Shown: positions 1 to 15,000 of the stretch, one piece after another
How the letters are laid out: every line of letters starts with the position of its first letter
Numbering within the stretch: the first letter of the stretch is position 1
Assembly (NCBI GenBank): GCA_002104945.1
Contig: MCFH01000003.1
Span: 496,001-560,000, forward strand
Reading direction: 5' to 3'
Source: Piromyces finnis
Taxonomy: Eukaryota > Neocallimastigomycota > Neocallimastigomycetes > Neocallimastigales > Neocallimastigaceae
Length of the DNA: 64,000 nt
Made by a program: the position numbers and the translations under genes
Notes under the pieces: model-generated
What the model saw: the letters and a program-made list of their open reading frames with translations, nothing else
Databases searched by the model: none
Told to the model about the DNA's origin: nothing

Positions 1-1279
1 CTTCTGCTTCAATACGATCACCTAATTTTGTACCTGTACCGTGACCTTCCATATAGTCAATGTCACTTGGATTAACACCAGCCTTTTTTAAAACTTGTTT
101 ATGAATATTGGTTTGACCAATAACAGTTGGAGAACTCATAGAAGCTCTAGAACCACTTTGACCAACAGCAGCAGCATTAATTAAACCATAAATTTTGTTG
201 TGATCACGAATAGCATCATCTTTTCTCTTTAAAATGATAGTGACACAACCTTCACCAGGAACATAACCATCAGCAGCTTCATCATAAGCAGCACATCTAC
301 AGTTTCTTGAGACCATCTTTGCGACAGATAAAAGACTGAAACCGGAGCTCATGAATGGACAGTGAGCGGCATTAACAATAGCAAGATCAGTTTCACCAAG
401 GTTTAAGTCCTTGACGGCATCATGAGTAGCAACTAAACCGGAAGAACAAGCAGTATCAACGGTGTGGGCAGCACCAAGTAAATTATACATGAAACTGATT
501 CTACCAGGTAAAGAAGCAGCAGCACAACTATGCATACTCATACCATTAAGAACACTGAAGCCAGTATCAGAAGCAAGAATAGCATATCTATTCATTTCAT
601 CGACTTGACCTGGAGCAGTGTATACACTAGTATTAGTTCCAGAAAGGACATCTGGATCAATACCTGCATCTTGGAAGGCTTCATAAGTAGTTTCTAAAAC
701 CCAACGGAACTTTGGATCAAGAGCAGAGGCTTCATTTGGGTTCATGTTGAAGAACATTGGATCAAAGTCAGAAATTGGGGCAGCATCTGGGGTAGAATCA
801 TAACGACCATAGTTGTAAATATAATGTTCTCCTGGCTTTAAGTTTTCTTCTTTAGACATGTAGTGGTGAAGGTGACGATTTGTACCAATTGGTGAGATAC
901 AGAATCTACCATCAACTAAGCTATTCCAGTATTTGTCAACAGTATTTATACCTCCTGGAAGTCTTAACGCAATACCAACAACAGCAATTTGAACTTGATT
1001 TTGGTATTCTGGATTAACACTTGGTTTTTGAACCATTTGATTCATTGTCATTAAAAGTTGACTAAGAAGTTCTAATGAAGATTGTTGGAAAAATGGGCTT
1101 AAGTCAATAGAAGTGGTAGGGGCAATACCAACAACTTGACAAAGTTGATTTTGGAAATCAGAAAAATCTTGGGCTTTTAAACCTAAGCTAACAACAGTTT
1201 CATTAGAAGCTTGAATATCTTTTAATTCCTTAAGATTTGGAACAAAGTTTTGTAATTGATTATAAATTATGCTAATCAT
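1..1279 (-). CDS. type I polyketide synthase, N-terminal part (carrier-like domain + ketosynthase), truncated by window edge
   Basis: Reads leftward from ATG at 1279-1277 and stays open to base 1 (about 426 codons). Residues about 120 onward are a beta-ketoacyl synthase: the entry motif AVVGIALRLPGG, the active-site Cys in VDTACSSG, GYVPGEGC, and the first catalytic His in EGHGTGTKLGDRIEAE at the window edge. The second catalytic His and all later domains (AT, KR and so on) lie outside. Residues about 20-75 before the KS look like an acyl carrier domain (LGLKAQDF ... FFQQSSLELLSQLL), but the usual Asp-Ser phosphopantetheine site is Lys-Ala. KS domains condense acyl/malonyl units in polyketide assembly. 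Type I PKS genes in anaerobic fungi are generally regarded as of bacterial type. The start is the first in-frame ATG and the sequence before it is non-coding AT-rich DNA; an upstream exon cannot be excluded. Confidence 0.9.
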   Translation of the reverse strand, partial: MISIIYNQLQNFVPNLKELKDIQASNETVVSLGLKAQDFSDFQNQLCQVVGIAPTTSIDLSPFFQQSSLELLSQLLMTMNQMVQKPSVNPEYQNQVQIAVVGIALRLPGGINTVDKYWNSLVDGRFCISPIGTNRHLHHYMSKEENLKPGEHYIYNYGRYDSTPDAAPISDFDPMFFNMNPNEASALDPKFRWVLETTYEAFQDAGIDPDVLSGTNTSVYTAPGQVDEMNRYAILASDTGFSVLNGMSMHSCAAASLPGRISFMYNLLGAAHTVDTACSSGLVATHDAVKDLNLGETDLAIVNAAHCPFMSSGFSLLSVAKMVSRNCRCAAYDEAADGYVPGEGCVTIILKRKDDAIRDHNKIYGLINAAAVGQSGSRASMSSPTVIGQTNIHKQVLKKAGVNPSDIDYMEGHGTGTKLGDRIEAE

Positions 1280-4200
1280 TTTTATTTTATTTAATTATAT
1301 AAAATAACGCTTTTAAAATATATAGCTTTTTAATTTAAAATCTTTATTTATTAATTAAAATGGTTAATTTAGTTAGAATAAATGTAGTTTTTAAATTATT
1401 TATTTAATTGTTATTCTTATTATTTATATTATAAAACTTACTTAAGTATATGTACGTTTATAATAGTTTTAAAATAATATCTTTTTCAATTTTAATAAAT
1501 ATTCTAATAAATATTAATAAATATTTATATATCTAGTCTTTTAAATTTTACTGTATTTTATTAAATTAGTTTTTTCCTTAATATTTACAATAAAAAAGGG
1601 ATAATGAACCTAGTAAAATATATAATATATATTAAAGAAAAGGAAAATTAATTAAAAACAGTTATATTATTATTCTATTATTATTATTCAATTTTTTTTC
1701 TCAATATCATGTTTTTATTATAAAATAATATATAAAAAAAGAAAAAATTTTTTTTTTTTTTTTTTTACAAATGAATAATATTATCAATTGTTATCTATAT
1801 TTTAATAATAACTTTTCTAAAAAACTTGACTTTTTTGATATTACTATTTTTATATTATTTCTATTCATTAATTATTAAAAAATAAATACTAATATCATAG
1901 TTTCTAACTTTTTTACTATAAAATATGAAAATAAAAAAGGTTGATAAAATATATTATTGTTTATCTATTTTTTTATCTATTTTCTTTAAATTCACTTTTT
2001 AAGAATTACCTTTCTTAAATGTTGTATTCTAAAAAGTTACTTTTTATATTTTTTATTTTCTTTGTTTTTTAGTAATATATATATAGATAAAAGTCAATAT
2101 ATATATATATACTACATAAAAATAAACAATAATAACATATTATAAAAAAAAAAAAGAGTTAGTTATTTGTTTTTGATATATTATATCATATATTAACTAT
2201 TAAAGTTCTTTTCATATTAAATATTTATATCAATTTTTTTCTTTTTTTTTCTGCAGTAATAAAAAAGAAATACATAATGGATAATTATCAAAAGTTGTAA
2301 AACTAATGTACTACTAATAATAACACCTATTACTAAATATTATACTGTTTATTTTCTATTTTTTTATTTATTGTTCTTTTGCTATCTTTATTATTTAACC
2401 TCTTAAAAATAATTCTTTATATAAAATTTTATAGTTAAAAGAAATATATTATTTATATGTTTTAATAGTTTAATTACTTTAATGCTTGTTTCTTAAAAGT
2501 ATTTATTAATAAATAAATATTGTTGTATTTCTATACTATTATATATATTACTTTTATTTATTAAATATTTAAAAAAAAAGTAGAAGTAAAGTAAAGAAAA
2601 GAAAAAAAAAAATTTTTAAAAAATCTTTTTATATATTTTTATTAGTAATTTTAATTAATTATTTTATTCCATTTTTACTAAAGGTTAATTATAAATTAAT
2701 ATATTGAAGTATAAAATAAATCATATATTATTTAATATATTTCATAATTACGTTTCATCCATTATACAAAAGTAAATAAGAAAATTAACATCATCTAAAA
2801 ATTAATATATTTAATATATAAAATTTAATATAATAACATATATTCATTTACATTTATATTAAAATAGCAATAAAAATTAATGATGAAGTAATCATTATAC
2901 TAGTGAAAAAAAAAAGTCTAGAAAGTAAATAAAGTGGGTTTTTATCAAAGTCTCTATATAATTCATGATATTTATAATCAATATGTAATAGGCTTGTATA
3001 TCATAATAGAATTACTTTTATTAATCTAATGTTATACTTTTCTTTTTTTAAAAGAAATTAACTTTTATGAAATAGCAAAGTAAAAGTATGGCATATATGA
3101 AAGAAATGCCTTTATTTATTGGTCTTTTATTGAATATTGAATATAAAATATTTTTTCATTATGCTTTTATTGAAATATTATAAAAACAAATATCTATTCT
3201 AATTTATTATTAATACTTTTTATAATAATGCATGCTAACAAAAGTATCATTAACATAATAATTTTTAATATCTTTTAATATTATACTCTCATTTTTTTTT
3301 TACTTATGCCATTATTATAATGATATATACTTTTAATTAAACTTTTTTTGTCATTCATTCATCATCATAACACTAATAATAGTAATGATGACGATGACAT
3401 TATTTTCATTTCCTAACATTTTACCTATCTGCTTCTATCTACTTTACCTAAAAAATTTTTAAGGTTCATAATAAAATTATACTTTTTATATTTATTAAGA
3501 TTTATCGACCATTACATAAAATAATAATAAATTAGGTTTATTAAAAAATTAATTTTAAATTAATATAATATTACAAAATAAAATAAGCTTTATAAAGTTT
3601 TTCAAAACTTCGATTCAAAACAAAAGCAACAGTAAATAAATAAATAAATAAATAATAAATAAATAATAAAATAGAAATGTTTATTTATTATGATCCATTT
3701 TAACAAAATGAATTCAACATATTTATTTTTTTTTTGTATGAATGATATCAAAAAGTATTCAACATTAAATGTGTTCAATTATATATTGCTTTTAATAATT
3801 TGAAACATTTTTTTTCTGAAATAATATTGTTATTTAATAAGGTAGAAGTTATAAATTTTTAGATACACACATTTTACTTTTTAATTATTAATTAATAAAA
3901 AAATTTTATTTATTTAATATAAATATTCCTGTATTACCCATATAAATAGAGCTCTTTTTTTAAAAAAAAAAATAAAAAATAAAAAAACAAACTAAATAAT
4001 ATAAATATGGTTTATTTTGTTTTAGAATAAATGGAAAAATTGACATCAAAAACATGGTTATATAATAAAATATTTCATATCAAAAAGGAAAGAAGTTTTT
4101 TTTAGTAGATATAATAAATGCTTATTTTCATAAAATATAAAACTATGCATAATTATTTCATCATTGATTTTCTTTTTTAAAACTGGTCTATTTTCATAGG

Positions 4201-6767
4201 TTATAAAAAAAAACCAGAACTTGTTACAGAAAATCAAATTAAATATATTTATTATATGGATTATATATATTTAATTAATTTTGAATTTTATCATTTAATA
4301 ATTTCGTTTCTATTTAATTTCTGTAATTTATTTTTTTAAAAATGAAAAGAAAAGAAAATAAACCTTATTTAATATAATTTGTAATTATTTCTAACAAAAA
4401 ATAATCCACAAGATAAATATATAAATTAAATTAAATAGAATATAATTTTATTAATTTTATTTCATGGTAATATGGTAATAGTTAATCAATTAAATTTTTC
4501 ATATGAATCTTAAACTTTTTTTATTTTGTTTTTATATTACTTTGTAACACATTAAGTCATAAAGTATTGGTTCAAATTTATATTATCTAATTATTTCTTA
4601 TTTTATTAAAAAAAAATATTAAATTTAATTTTATATAAAAAAAAGTAGCAATGATAAAAATAGAGTTATCAATAGGAAAACACAAAAGAGAAATATTATA
4701 TCATCATAGGTCTTATTTCAATAAGTAGATTCAGAAAAAATATTAATAGTAGAGAAAGAAATTTTCATATAAATATAGAATTTATATGTAGTGAGAACAT
4801 TGAACATTTTATAATTATGTTGAATTATTAAATTTAATTTAATTGTTGGACCAATGATATTAAAATATATAAGAAATAAATAAAATGGAAAATTTTTTTT
4901 TGATCTTTTTTTGTAACCATTTTAATAAATCAAAATTGTTTTTTTTTTTAAAAAAAAAAAGAAAATTAAAAAAACAACTTTAGATTGATTTCTACATCAA
5001 AGTTATATTATAATTATACATATAACGTATGTATTACTACTATTTTATTTATTAAAATAGCATAAAAGTTCAAAATATAATAAAAGAATGCTATTACTAA
5101 TTTTTAAATATGAAACTATTTCTTTTGTGATGTATAAATAATTATAATTAAAATGTTTTAAATAAAATATTTTAATTTAAATATTAAATTAAATAGAATA
5201 ACAAAAAAATAAAGTTTTTGCTTAATTTTTCTAATTTAATTAAATTGAATACAAAAAATTAAAAAAGAAATATTTATATGCAAGCAATGTAAATATAAAA
5301 TCATAAAAAAATAGAGATTTACTTTTACATATCATGAAACTAATTTTATAGGAATTAAAATCATGAAAGTCATTTAAATAATTTAGGTAATTCAAAATTA
5401 AAAAGAGTAGATGATTTAAAAAATCATGAATTAGTAAAGAAGCTTATTTTTTTATTTTGCATTCATGAAAGCACTTAGTTTAAAAAAAAAAAAAACATAA
5501 ATGCATGCAAAAATTATATGATAAATAATATATTATATGAAATTAATAAATATATTACAATTTACTGTAAATGAAAAGGTTTCATATTAAATAAAACTAA
5601 AATATATAAAGTAAGAAAAGGAGTAAGTTATTTTAGGTACAATTAAATTAAAACTTTATATACTATTTATTTTTTTTTCTAAAGGTATAAATTAGGCAAA
5701 ATTGAAAAAAATTTTTCTGAAACATAATCAAGTTTATTCTAAAAAAGAAACTGATAAATACTTTAATTTATATTATTTAATACATTTATAAATTAAAAAA
5801 TAAACTTAAAATATGTTTTTTTTTTTTTTTATTTTTGTTTTTTTCTAAATACAGTAATACTTAATATATTAATGTAAACATCATTAATTGATGTAATTAT
5901 TATATAACAATCCAATGGATTAGGTATATTTTATAATTTTTTGAAAAAGAGAAACCTAACCATAACTATATATAATATCGAATAATAAAAAAAAAGTATT
6001 ACAATGAACCAGTATATATTTTATCAAAAAAATTAACGATACTTTTAATATAGTGTAATAAAATAATAAAATATGAATAGAATGTTTTGTACTGTACTCT
6101 TGGTTTAATATTTCTATTTTTTAATCTTAGATACTATTGATTATTTTTATTTAATCCCAAATACTATTTAATAGTCTTTTAGTTTGATTTATATATTTTT
6201 ATTTATACTTTTCATTATATATGTATTAGTCTTTATATTCAATGATCTAACAACTACTCAATAAAAAAAATAAAAAAAAAGGGCTTAATTAATTGATATT
6301 AACTATATTTATACATAAATGAATGAGTATCTAATAATACATTCAATAGTATTCAATTAGAAAGCAGAATCACAACCAACACACTAATAATAAAAAGCTT
6401 AGCATTCCATAGTATATCTGAAACATAAAAAAAATATTTATTTATTTAAACTGAATAAAGTTATATATATATATATATATAAATAAATAAGCGCATATAT
6501 ATAACGTGCTATATATATAATTAAAATTAGAAATATAATAAACAAACAAACCAAATATATAAACAGTAAATAAATAGATATAAAAATAAATATATTGTAA
6601 TATATTTAAATAGTTTAATGATATTAATTAAAGTTGTCGAGAAAATCCTAGATAGGAATAATCTATTATATATTATTATAAATATGAATATTAATACATA
6701 CTTTTTTTTTTAGTAAATTATTCGTTACTTAAGAAATATAAATAATAAATATTAAAATGACTAACGA
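1280..6767. other. 5.5-kb AT-rich intergenic region with no gene seen
   Basis: Extremely AT-rich with poly-A/poly-T runs and stop codons in all frames. I found no ORF, splice-consistent exon series, tRNA or GC-rich island. It separates two leftward genes and presumably holds the PKS promoter near 1280. Confidence 0.6.
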
Positions 6768-9774
<3,007 letters not shown>

Positions 9775-10496
9775 ATTACTTTTCTAATTATTATTCTTAC
9801 TATTTCAATTTACTTATACTATTATATTATTTTTTATTATATCATTTATTCTTTTGGTCTTGGTTTTATATATTGTATTGAAATAATAGAGAGGAAAACT
9901 TTTTTTTTATAAATAATTTAAAGTAGCTTAATATTTATTGATAGAGAATATTTGTTACTCTATATTTATTTATGAAGGATTTCGAAGCTTAGTCAATCAT
10001 TAAAATTTACTTTATATATTGATTAAAATAGATAATAGAAAATAGTATTAAAGTTCTTTTTTTTTTTTTTTTTAAAGGCTTTTTTTTTAATATTTTTTAT
10101 TATAATTTTTGAAAATAATTGTCCATATAAATTAAATTAATAAATTAACAGTTAATTTTAACATATATTAAATATATATTTATATAAATATATCCATTTT
10201 TAAAAAATCATTTTTTTTATAAAATTTTATTTTATATAAATATAATTAGATAAAATAAAATTTAAAAAAAAATTAAGTTCATTATATAGAACAAAGAGCA
10301 ATTTTTAATGTCAACGTTTAAATAGATATTTTAAAATAATAATAGTTTTATATTTATTAAATAGATTAATTTAAAAAAAGAAAACATTTAATTTTAAATA
10401 TCCTTATTATTACAACACTGAAGCAACAACAACAACAACAATAATAATAATAAAATCGTTAGTAGTGACAAAGTACAACTAAACTATTTATGCAAA
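9775..10496. promoter_or_regulatory. divergent intergenic region between the ZZZ3-like gene and the histidine phosphatase
   Basis: A 0.7-kb AT-rich spacer between a leftward and a rightward start codon, so it must hold both promoters. It contains a short CAA repeat at about 10424-10440 in the 5' leader of the phosphatase. No specific motif is recognised. Confidence 0.45.
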
Positions 10497-11117
10497 ATGA
10501 GTAAAGAAATTTGGATTATTCGTCATGGACAAAGTTTAGCTAATAACGGTCAAAAAACATCAATCCCTTCTACAATACCTTTATCCGAATTAGGCCATCA
10601 ACAGGCCGAAAATTTGACCACTCAAGTAATTAATAGACCTGATTTAATTATTGTTTCACCTTATTTAAGAACTCAAGAAACCTCACAACCTGTACGTAAT
10701 AAATTTAAAGATGTACCTGTTGAGACATGGCCAATTCAAGAGTTTACATATATAGAACCCTCCAGGTGTATTAATACTACCACAGAGGAACGCCGTCCAT
10801 TAGTTTTAGAGTATTGGAAAAGAAAAGATCCTTATTATAAAGATGGTGAAAATGCAGAATCTTTTGCAATGCTCTATGAACGCGTTCGTTCTATGTTTAA
10901 AAAATTGAACCAACTAAATAAAGAAAACTATAAATTTATTGTAATATTTTGTCATGGTCAATTCATGAAAGCTGCTCAAGTCTATGTAAGTAATCCAAAG
11001 TCAACTATTGAGGAAGCCATGGACCATTTTATTGATAAAAATTTAAATAATGAGATAAAAAATACACAAATTGATAAATATTCTATTGTTGATAGTGAGA
11101 TTATGAAAATAAATTAA
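10497..11117 (+). CDS. histidine phosphatase (phosphoglycerate-mutase-like), 206 aa, intronless
   Basis: The N-terminus carries the branch-1 histidine phosphatase signature IRHGQS with Arg9 and the nucleophile His10. Arg58 lies in SPYLRTQET and the second catalytic His153 in FCHGQF; Glu82 or a nearby Glu is the likely acid. Members hydrolyse phosphate esters of small metabolites or proteins through a phospho-His intermediate; the substrate cannot be read from sequence. There is no signal peptide, so a cytosolic enzyme is expected. The single uninterrupted ORF contrasts with the intron-rich neighbours and would fit bacterial acquisition, though many short fungal genes also lack introns. Start: first ATG after the AT-rich leader, directly before the family's beta-1 strand. 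Confidence 0.9.
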   Translation: MSKEIWIIRHGQSLANNGQKTSIPSTIPLSELGHQQAENLTTQVINRPDLIIVSPYLRTQETSQPVRNKFKDVPVETWPIQEFTYIEPSRCINTTTEERRPLVLEYWKRKDPYYKDGENAESFAMLYERVRSMFKKLNQLNKENYKFIVIFCHGQFMKAAQVYVSNPKSTIEEAMDHFIDKNLNNEIKNTQIDKYSIVDSEIMKIN

Positions 11118-12063
11118 TTCCAAATTTTATAATTTTATTTATATTTTGTTTATTAAATGTAATTTCAACATTTTATTTATATTGTAAAAAGAATATTGAA
11201 ATATAAATATTCATTTTATTAAAAACCATATATTTAGTTTTTTTAATATAGATGAAATACGCATAATTATATTGTCATTTTAACTTTTATAAACTGACAT
11301 TGTTTATATTATTGTTATTATCCTAATAAATAATAAATAGTAGTATAACCCTTACTTTATATAATAAAAATTTTCCAATATTTATGAAATATAATTTATA
11401 ATTTTTTTTATTATTTATATAATTAAACTTTTATTACATTTTTATATATATAAATTTTAAAATGATTGGTCGGTTTCAAAAAATCTTTAATTCAATTTTT
11501 TTTTTTTTTTAAAGATTATTTTAAAGATTATTTTTCAATTTACGAATTTTAATAATAAAAAAAAACTATAAAGGTTTATTTTATATTGAGAAATATAAAA
11601 TTTAAAGTCTTTATAAAGTTTTGATAGATTAATATAAAATGATTATTTAGTTGTTATTAATTTATTCATATATAATTATAAAACCATTAATTTATTTATC
11701 TTAATTTATTTTAATTTATTTTTTTCATCTTATACTTCATTTGTTAGATTTTATTTAATTTAATATAGAGATTTCATCACATTTCATCACATTATTATTT
11801 AAGAGAAAAGTATATCAATGTAAATATTTTATTTAATATCTTTATAATTTCCATTATAATAAAATAATGAATGATTTTTTAATAATGCTTTAAGAAAATT
11901 AAATTACTAACTACTAAATATTTTATATCTTCTATTTCTATCTCATATCATAATTGAAATATTATATAATATTAACAACAATTTTTTTTTCTTAAAAAAT
12001 GTTCACAATATATGAAAACCAAAAAAATAAAATAGTTATTAAAAAGTATAAATATTAATCAAA
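11118..12063. other. intergenic region upstream of UTP10, nothing recognised
   Basis: About 0.95 kb of AT-rich DNA between two rightward genes, with poly-T tracts and no ORF of note. It presumably contains the phosphatase 3' end and the UTP10 promoter. Confidence 0.5.
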
Positions 12064-15000
12064 ATGTCTTCAATAGCTTCTCAATTACAAAAAATTAGAA
12101 AATCAAAAGGAGTTGAAAAACTCCAAATCAAATATAAAGATTCTTATCTTTTTGATAATAAAGTAGCAGCTGATTATGATTTAGATACTATATATTCAAT
12201 TGGTAAATCAGGTTTAGAATCTTTAAAGCAATATGAAAAACGTTTTGCTAATTATGAAAAAACATTATTTTCATTGACAATGAAGAATATTAATAGACTT
12301 CAACAAACTAATGCAGAAAATGAAAAATTAGATGATAGTATTAATATGTTTTTAAGACTTCTCTCACCACACTTTTTAGATAATGCTGCTGGAAAAGCTT
12401 TAGAATGGCTTATTCGTAGATATAAGATTAACATTTATAATATTGAAGGTATTATGGAATGTATTTTACCATACCATGAAACTCCTCAATTTCTTAACAT
12501 GGTTTCAATTTTAAAACTTGAAGAAGAAAGTACTTGGTATTTCTTAAAGGCATTAAAGGCTCCATTAGACAGAAAAACTTTAGTTCAACGTTGTATTAAG
12601 GATCGTGCTGTCATTCAAAAATTATATAAAATGGTTCATAATTCCATTAGAAATCAAATTAAAAATACTACTCTTTGGATTACTAACACTTTAGTTACTA
12701 TTCAATATTTACAAGCTTTACCTGAAATTCAAAGTGATATTTTAACTTTTATGCTTCCAGGTCTTATTGAATGTGCTAAAACTAAAAAGCATCAAGACTT
12801 ACAACTTTCTGCTTATATGATTATTTGTCAAATTTGTAATCTTTCTAACCTTACTATGAATGCCTTAAGTGGTTTAATGGAAGTTATTGCTAGATATACT
12901 ACACCAGAATTAACTAGTCAATCCCTTATGACTTTAATTCGTATTTTCCAATCTCAAGAAGTTATTACTTCCTTCCCAAAATCTACTTTTGAATATGTTT
13001 CCAAATTTAAGCAATTAGAAGAACATTTAGATACTATTGCTGAACAATATAATACTGAAAAATTTGTTAAACTCTTTATTAATTGTTTAATTGAAAATGC
13101 TAATGAAAAGCAACATTTATCCTTTTTATTTAAAAAAGTAGTTTCAAGTGAAAAAACTATTACTGAAGGTATAAAGTCCGAATTCTGTAATACCTTACTT
13201 AAACAAGTTATTTCCTTAAATCATGAAAAGCAAGAACTTTCTGATAATTACAAGAATATGATTAGCTTTATTCAAGCTCGCTTTTCTTCTGAACTTCATG
13301 CTGCTATTCAATCCATGTTTGCTTCATTATCTGAAGACGATAAGAAGATATTATTCGATATGTCCACAATTATCTTCAAGGGAACTCAATACCAATTTAT
13401 TAAGGACGATAATACCAGTATTTTCATTGGTCTTCAAAGTCCAGAAATTTCTATCCGTATTATGGCTTTAGATAAATTAATTAAGATCATTAATTCAAAA
13501 CAAGCTAATAAACCATTAGAGTATATTGAAGAAGTTATTATTGATACTTTACATAATGATGAAGATGCTATGGTTAGTAAAGTATTAGACATTCCAAATA
13601 TTTCCAAATATGTTGAAAAGAATAAGTTAAATAAGGCCCTTTCAAATGTAATTTTCTCTACTAAGCTTTCTATCAAAAATAAGGTTAAGGCTGTTTCCCT
13701 CTTTTCTGGAATTGATAAGAATATTGAAAATTTACTTTTCTCATTCCTTTTATACACCTATAAGACTTGTGATTTAATTGACAGTTCACTTGCTATTCTT
13801 TCTTCAAACCCAGGTACCAAGGCTATAGTTAAAGACGTTAGTAATGTTTTAGCCGATAAGGCCAAGTCTAAAAAGCAAAAGATTACCAGTCCAGAAGTAA
13901 TTACTGAAATTGTTAACAAATTAGCTGACAATATGATAGAACAAAATTTATTAGAAGAAAAATTACCAGAATTCGTTGAAGTTCTCAACAAAAATGAATC
14001 CAAGAACTTATCCGTTTTAATATTACTTATTGTAAGTCGTATTATTTATAAGTTAAAGGATAACGCCGCCTCTCAATATAAGGTTATCCTTCAATTCCAA
14101 GATGTTATTCTTTCTTTTGCTGATGAATGTAGTGACAACAAATTGAATGAAAAATACTTTGCAATCAATGATGGTGCTATTTCTTCCTCATTTGGTCAAG
14201 ATATTTTAAAGGATGAAGCCAAGAACTCCAAAACTTTTGCTTATGCTGTTTTATACACTATTAATATGATCATTACTTATATGACCAAAGCTACTGATAA
14301 GGATGCTATTTCATGGTTAGGCATTGAAAGTGATATGACTGAAAATGGTAACCAAGCCAAAACCATTATTACAAAGCTTTTCTTATTCTTCTTCTCTGGT
14401 AAAATGTACATTAACCATCAAACTATGATTACAAAGATGTTCAACGAACATATTGGTGATGATTCCATTCCATGTGCTTGTTCATTCTGGATTAAGGGTG
14501 ACTTTAATGTCGTTACTCGTCTTTCTAGTTTATTCATGACTGGTTCATGCATTAGCTCTTACGGTAATGCTAAACCATTAGATTTCCAATTAGTTGTTCC
14601 AAATCTTTTAATAACTTTAATGAACAAGAATAAGGAAATCCGTCAATCTGGTCTTCAATGTTTTAAAGCAATTCAAGATAATTATTCAAAATTAAAGGAA
14701 GATCCAAAGGGATGGAAGGTTATGAGCTCAGATAAGATTTTCAAATATGATGTATTCTATGGTAGTAGTTCCTCAGAACTCAAATATTTAGAATCTGAAG
14801 ATATCTCTGGTTTTGTTGATGATATCTTAAAGCATCAAAGTGAATTTATTGCTGATGTTAATTATGTTGAAGCTTATATTACTGATGCTCTTCAAAAGAG
14901 CAACAATGATAATCGTTCTAAGGCTAAGGTCAAGAACTCCTTATTAGAATTTTTATTAACAAATATTCTTGTTGTTAATTCTGTTTATGCCAAGGTTAAA

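Noticed and set aside
1280-6767. Search for tRNA or hidden exons in the large left intergenic region
   Set aside because: No T-loop-like GTTCRA signature with matching acceptor stem and no exon-like block free of stops with GT-AG borders was found.
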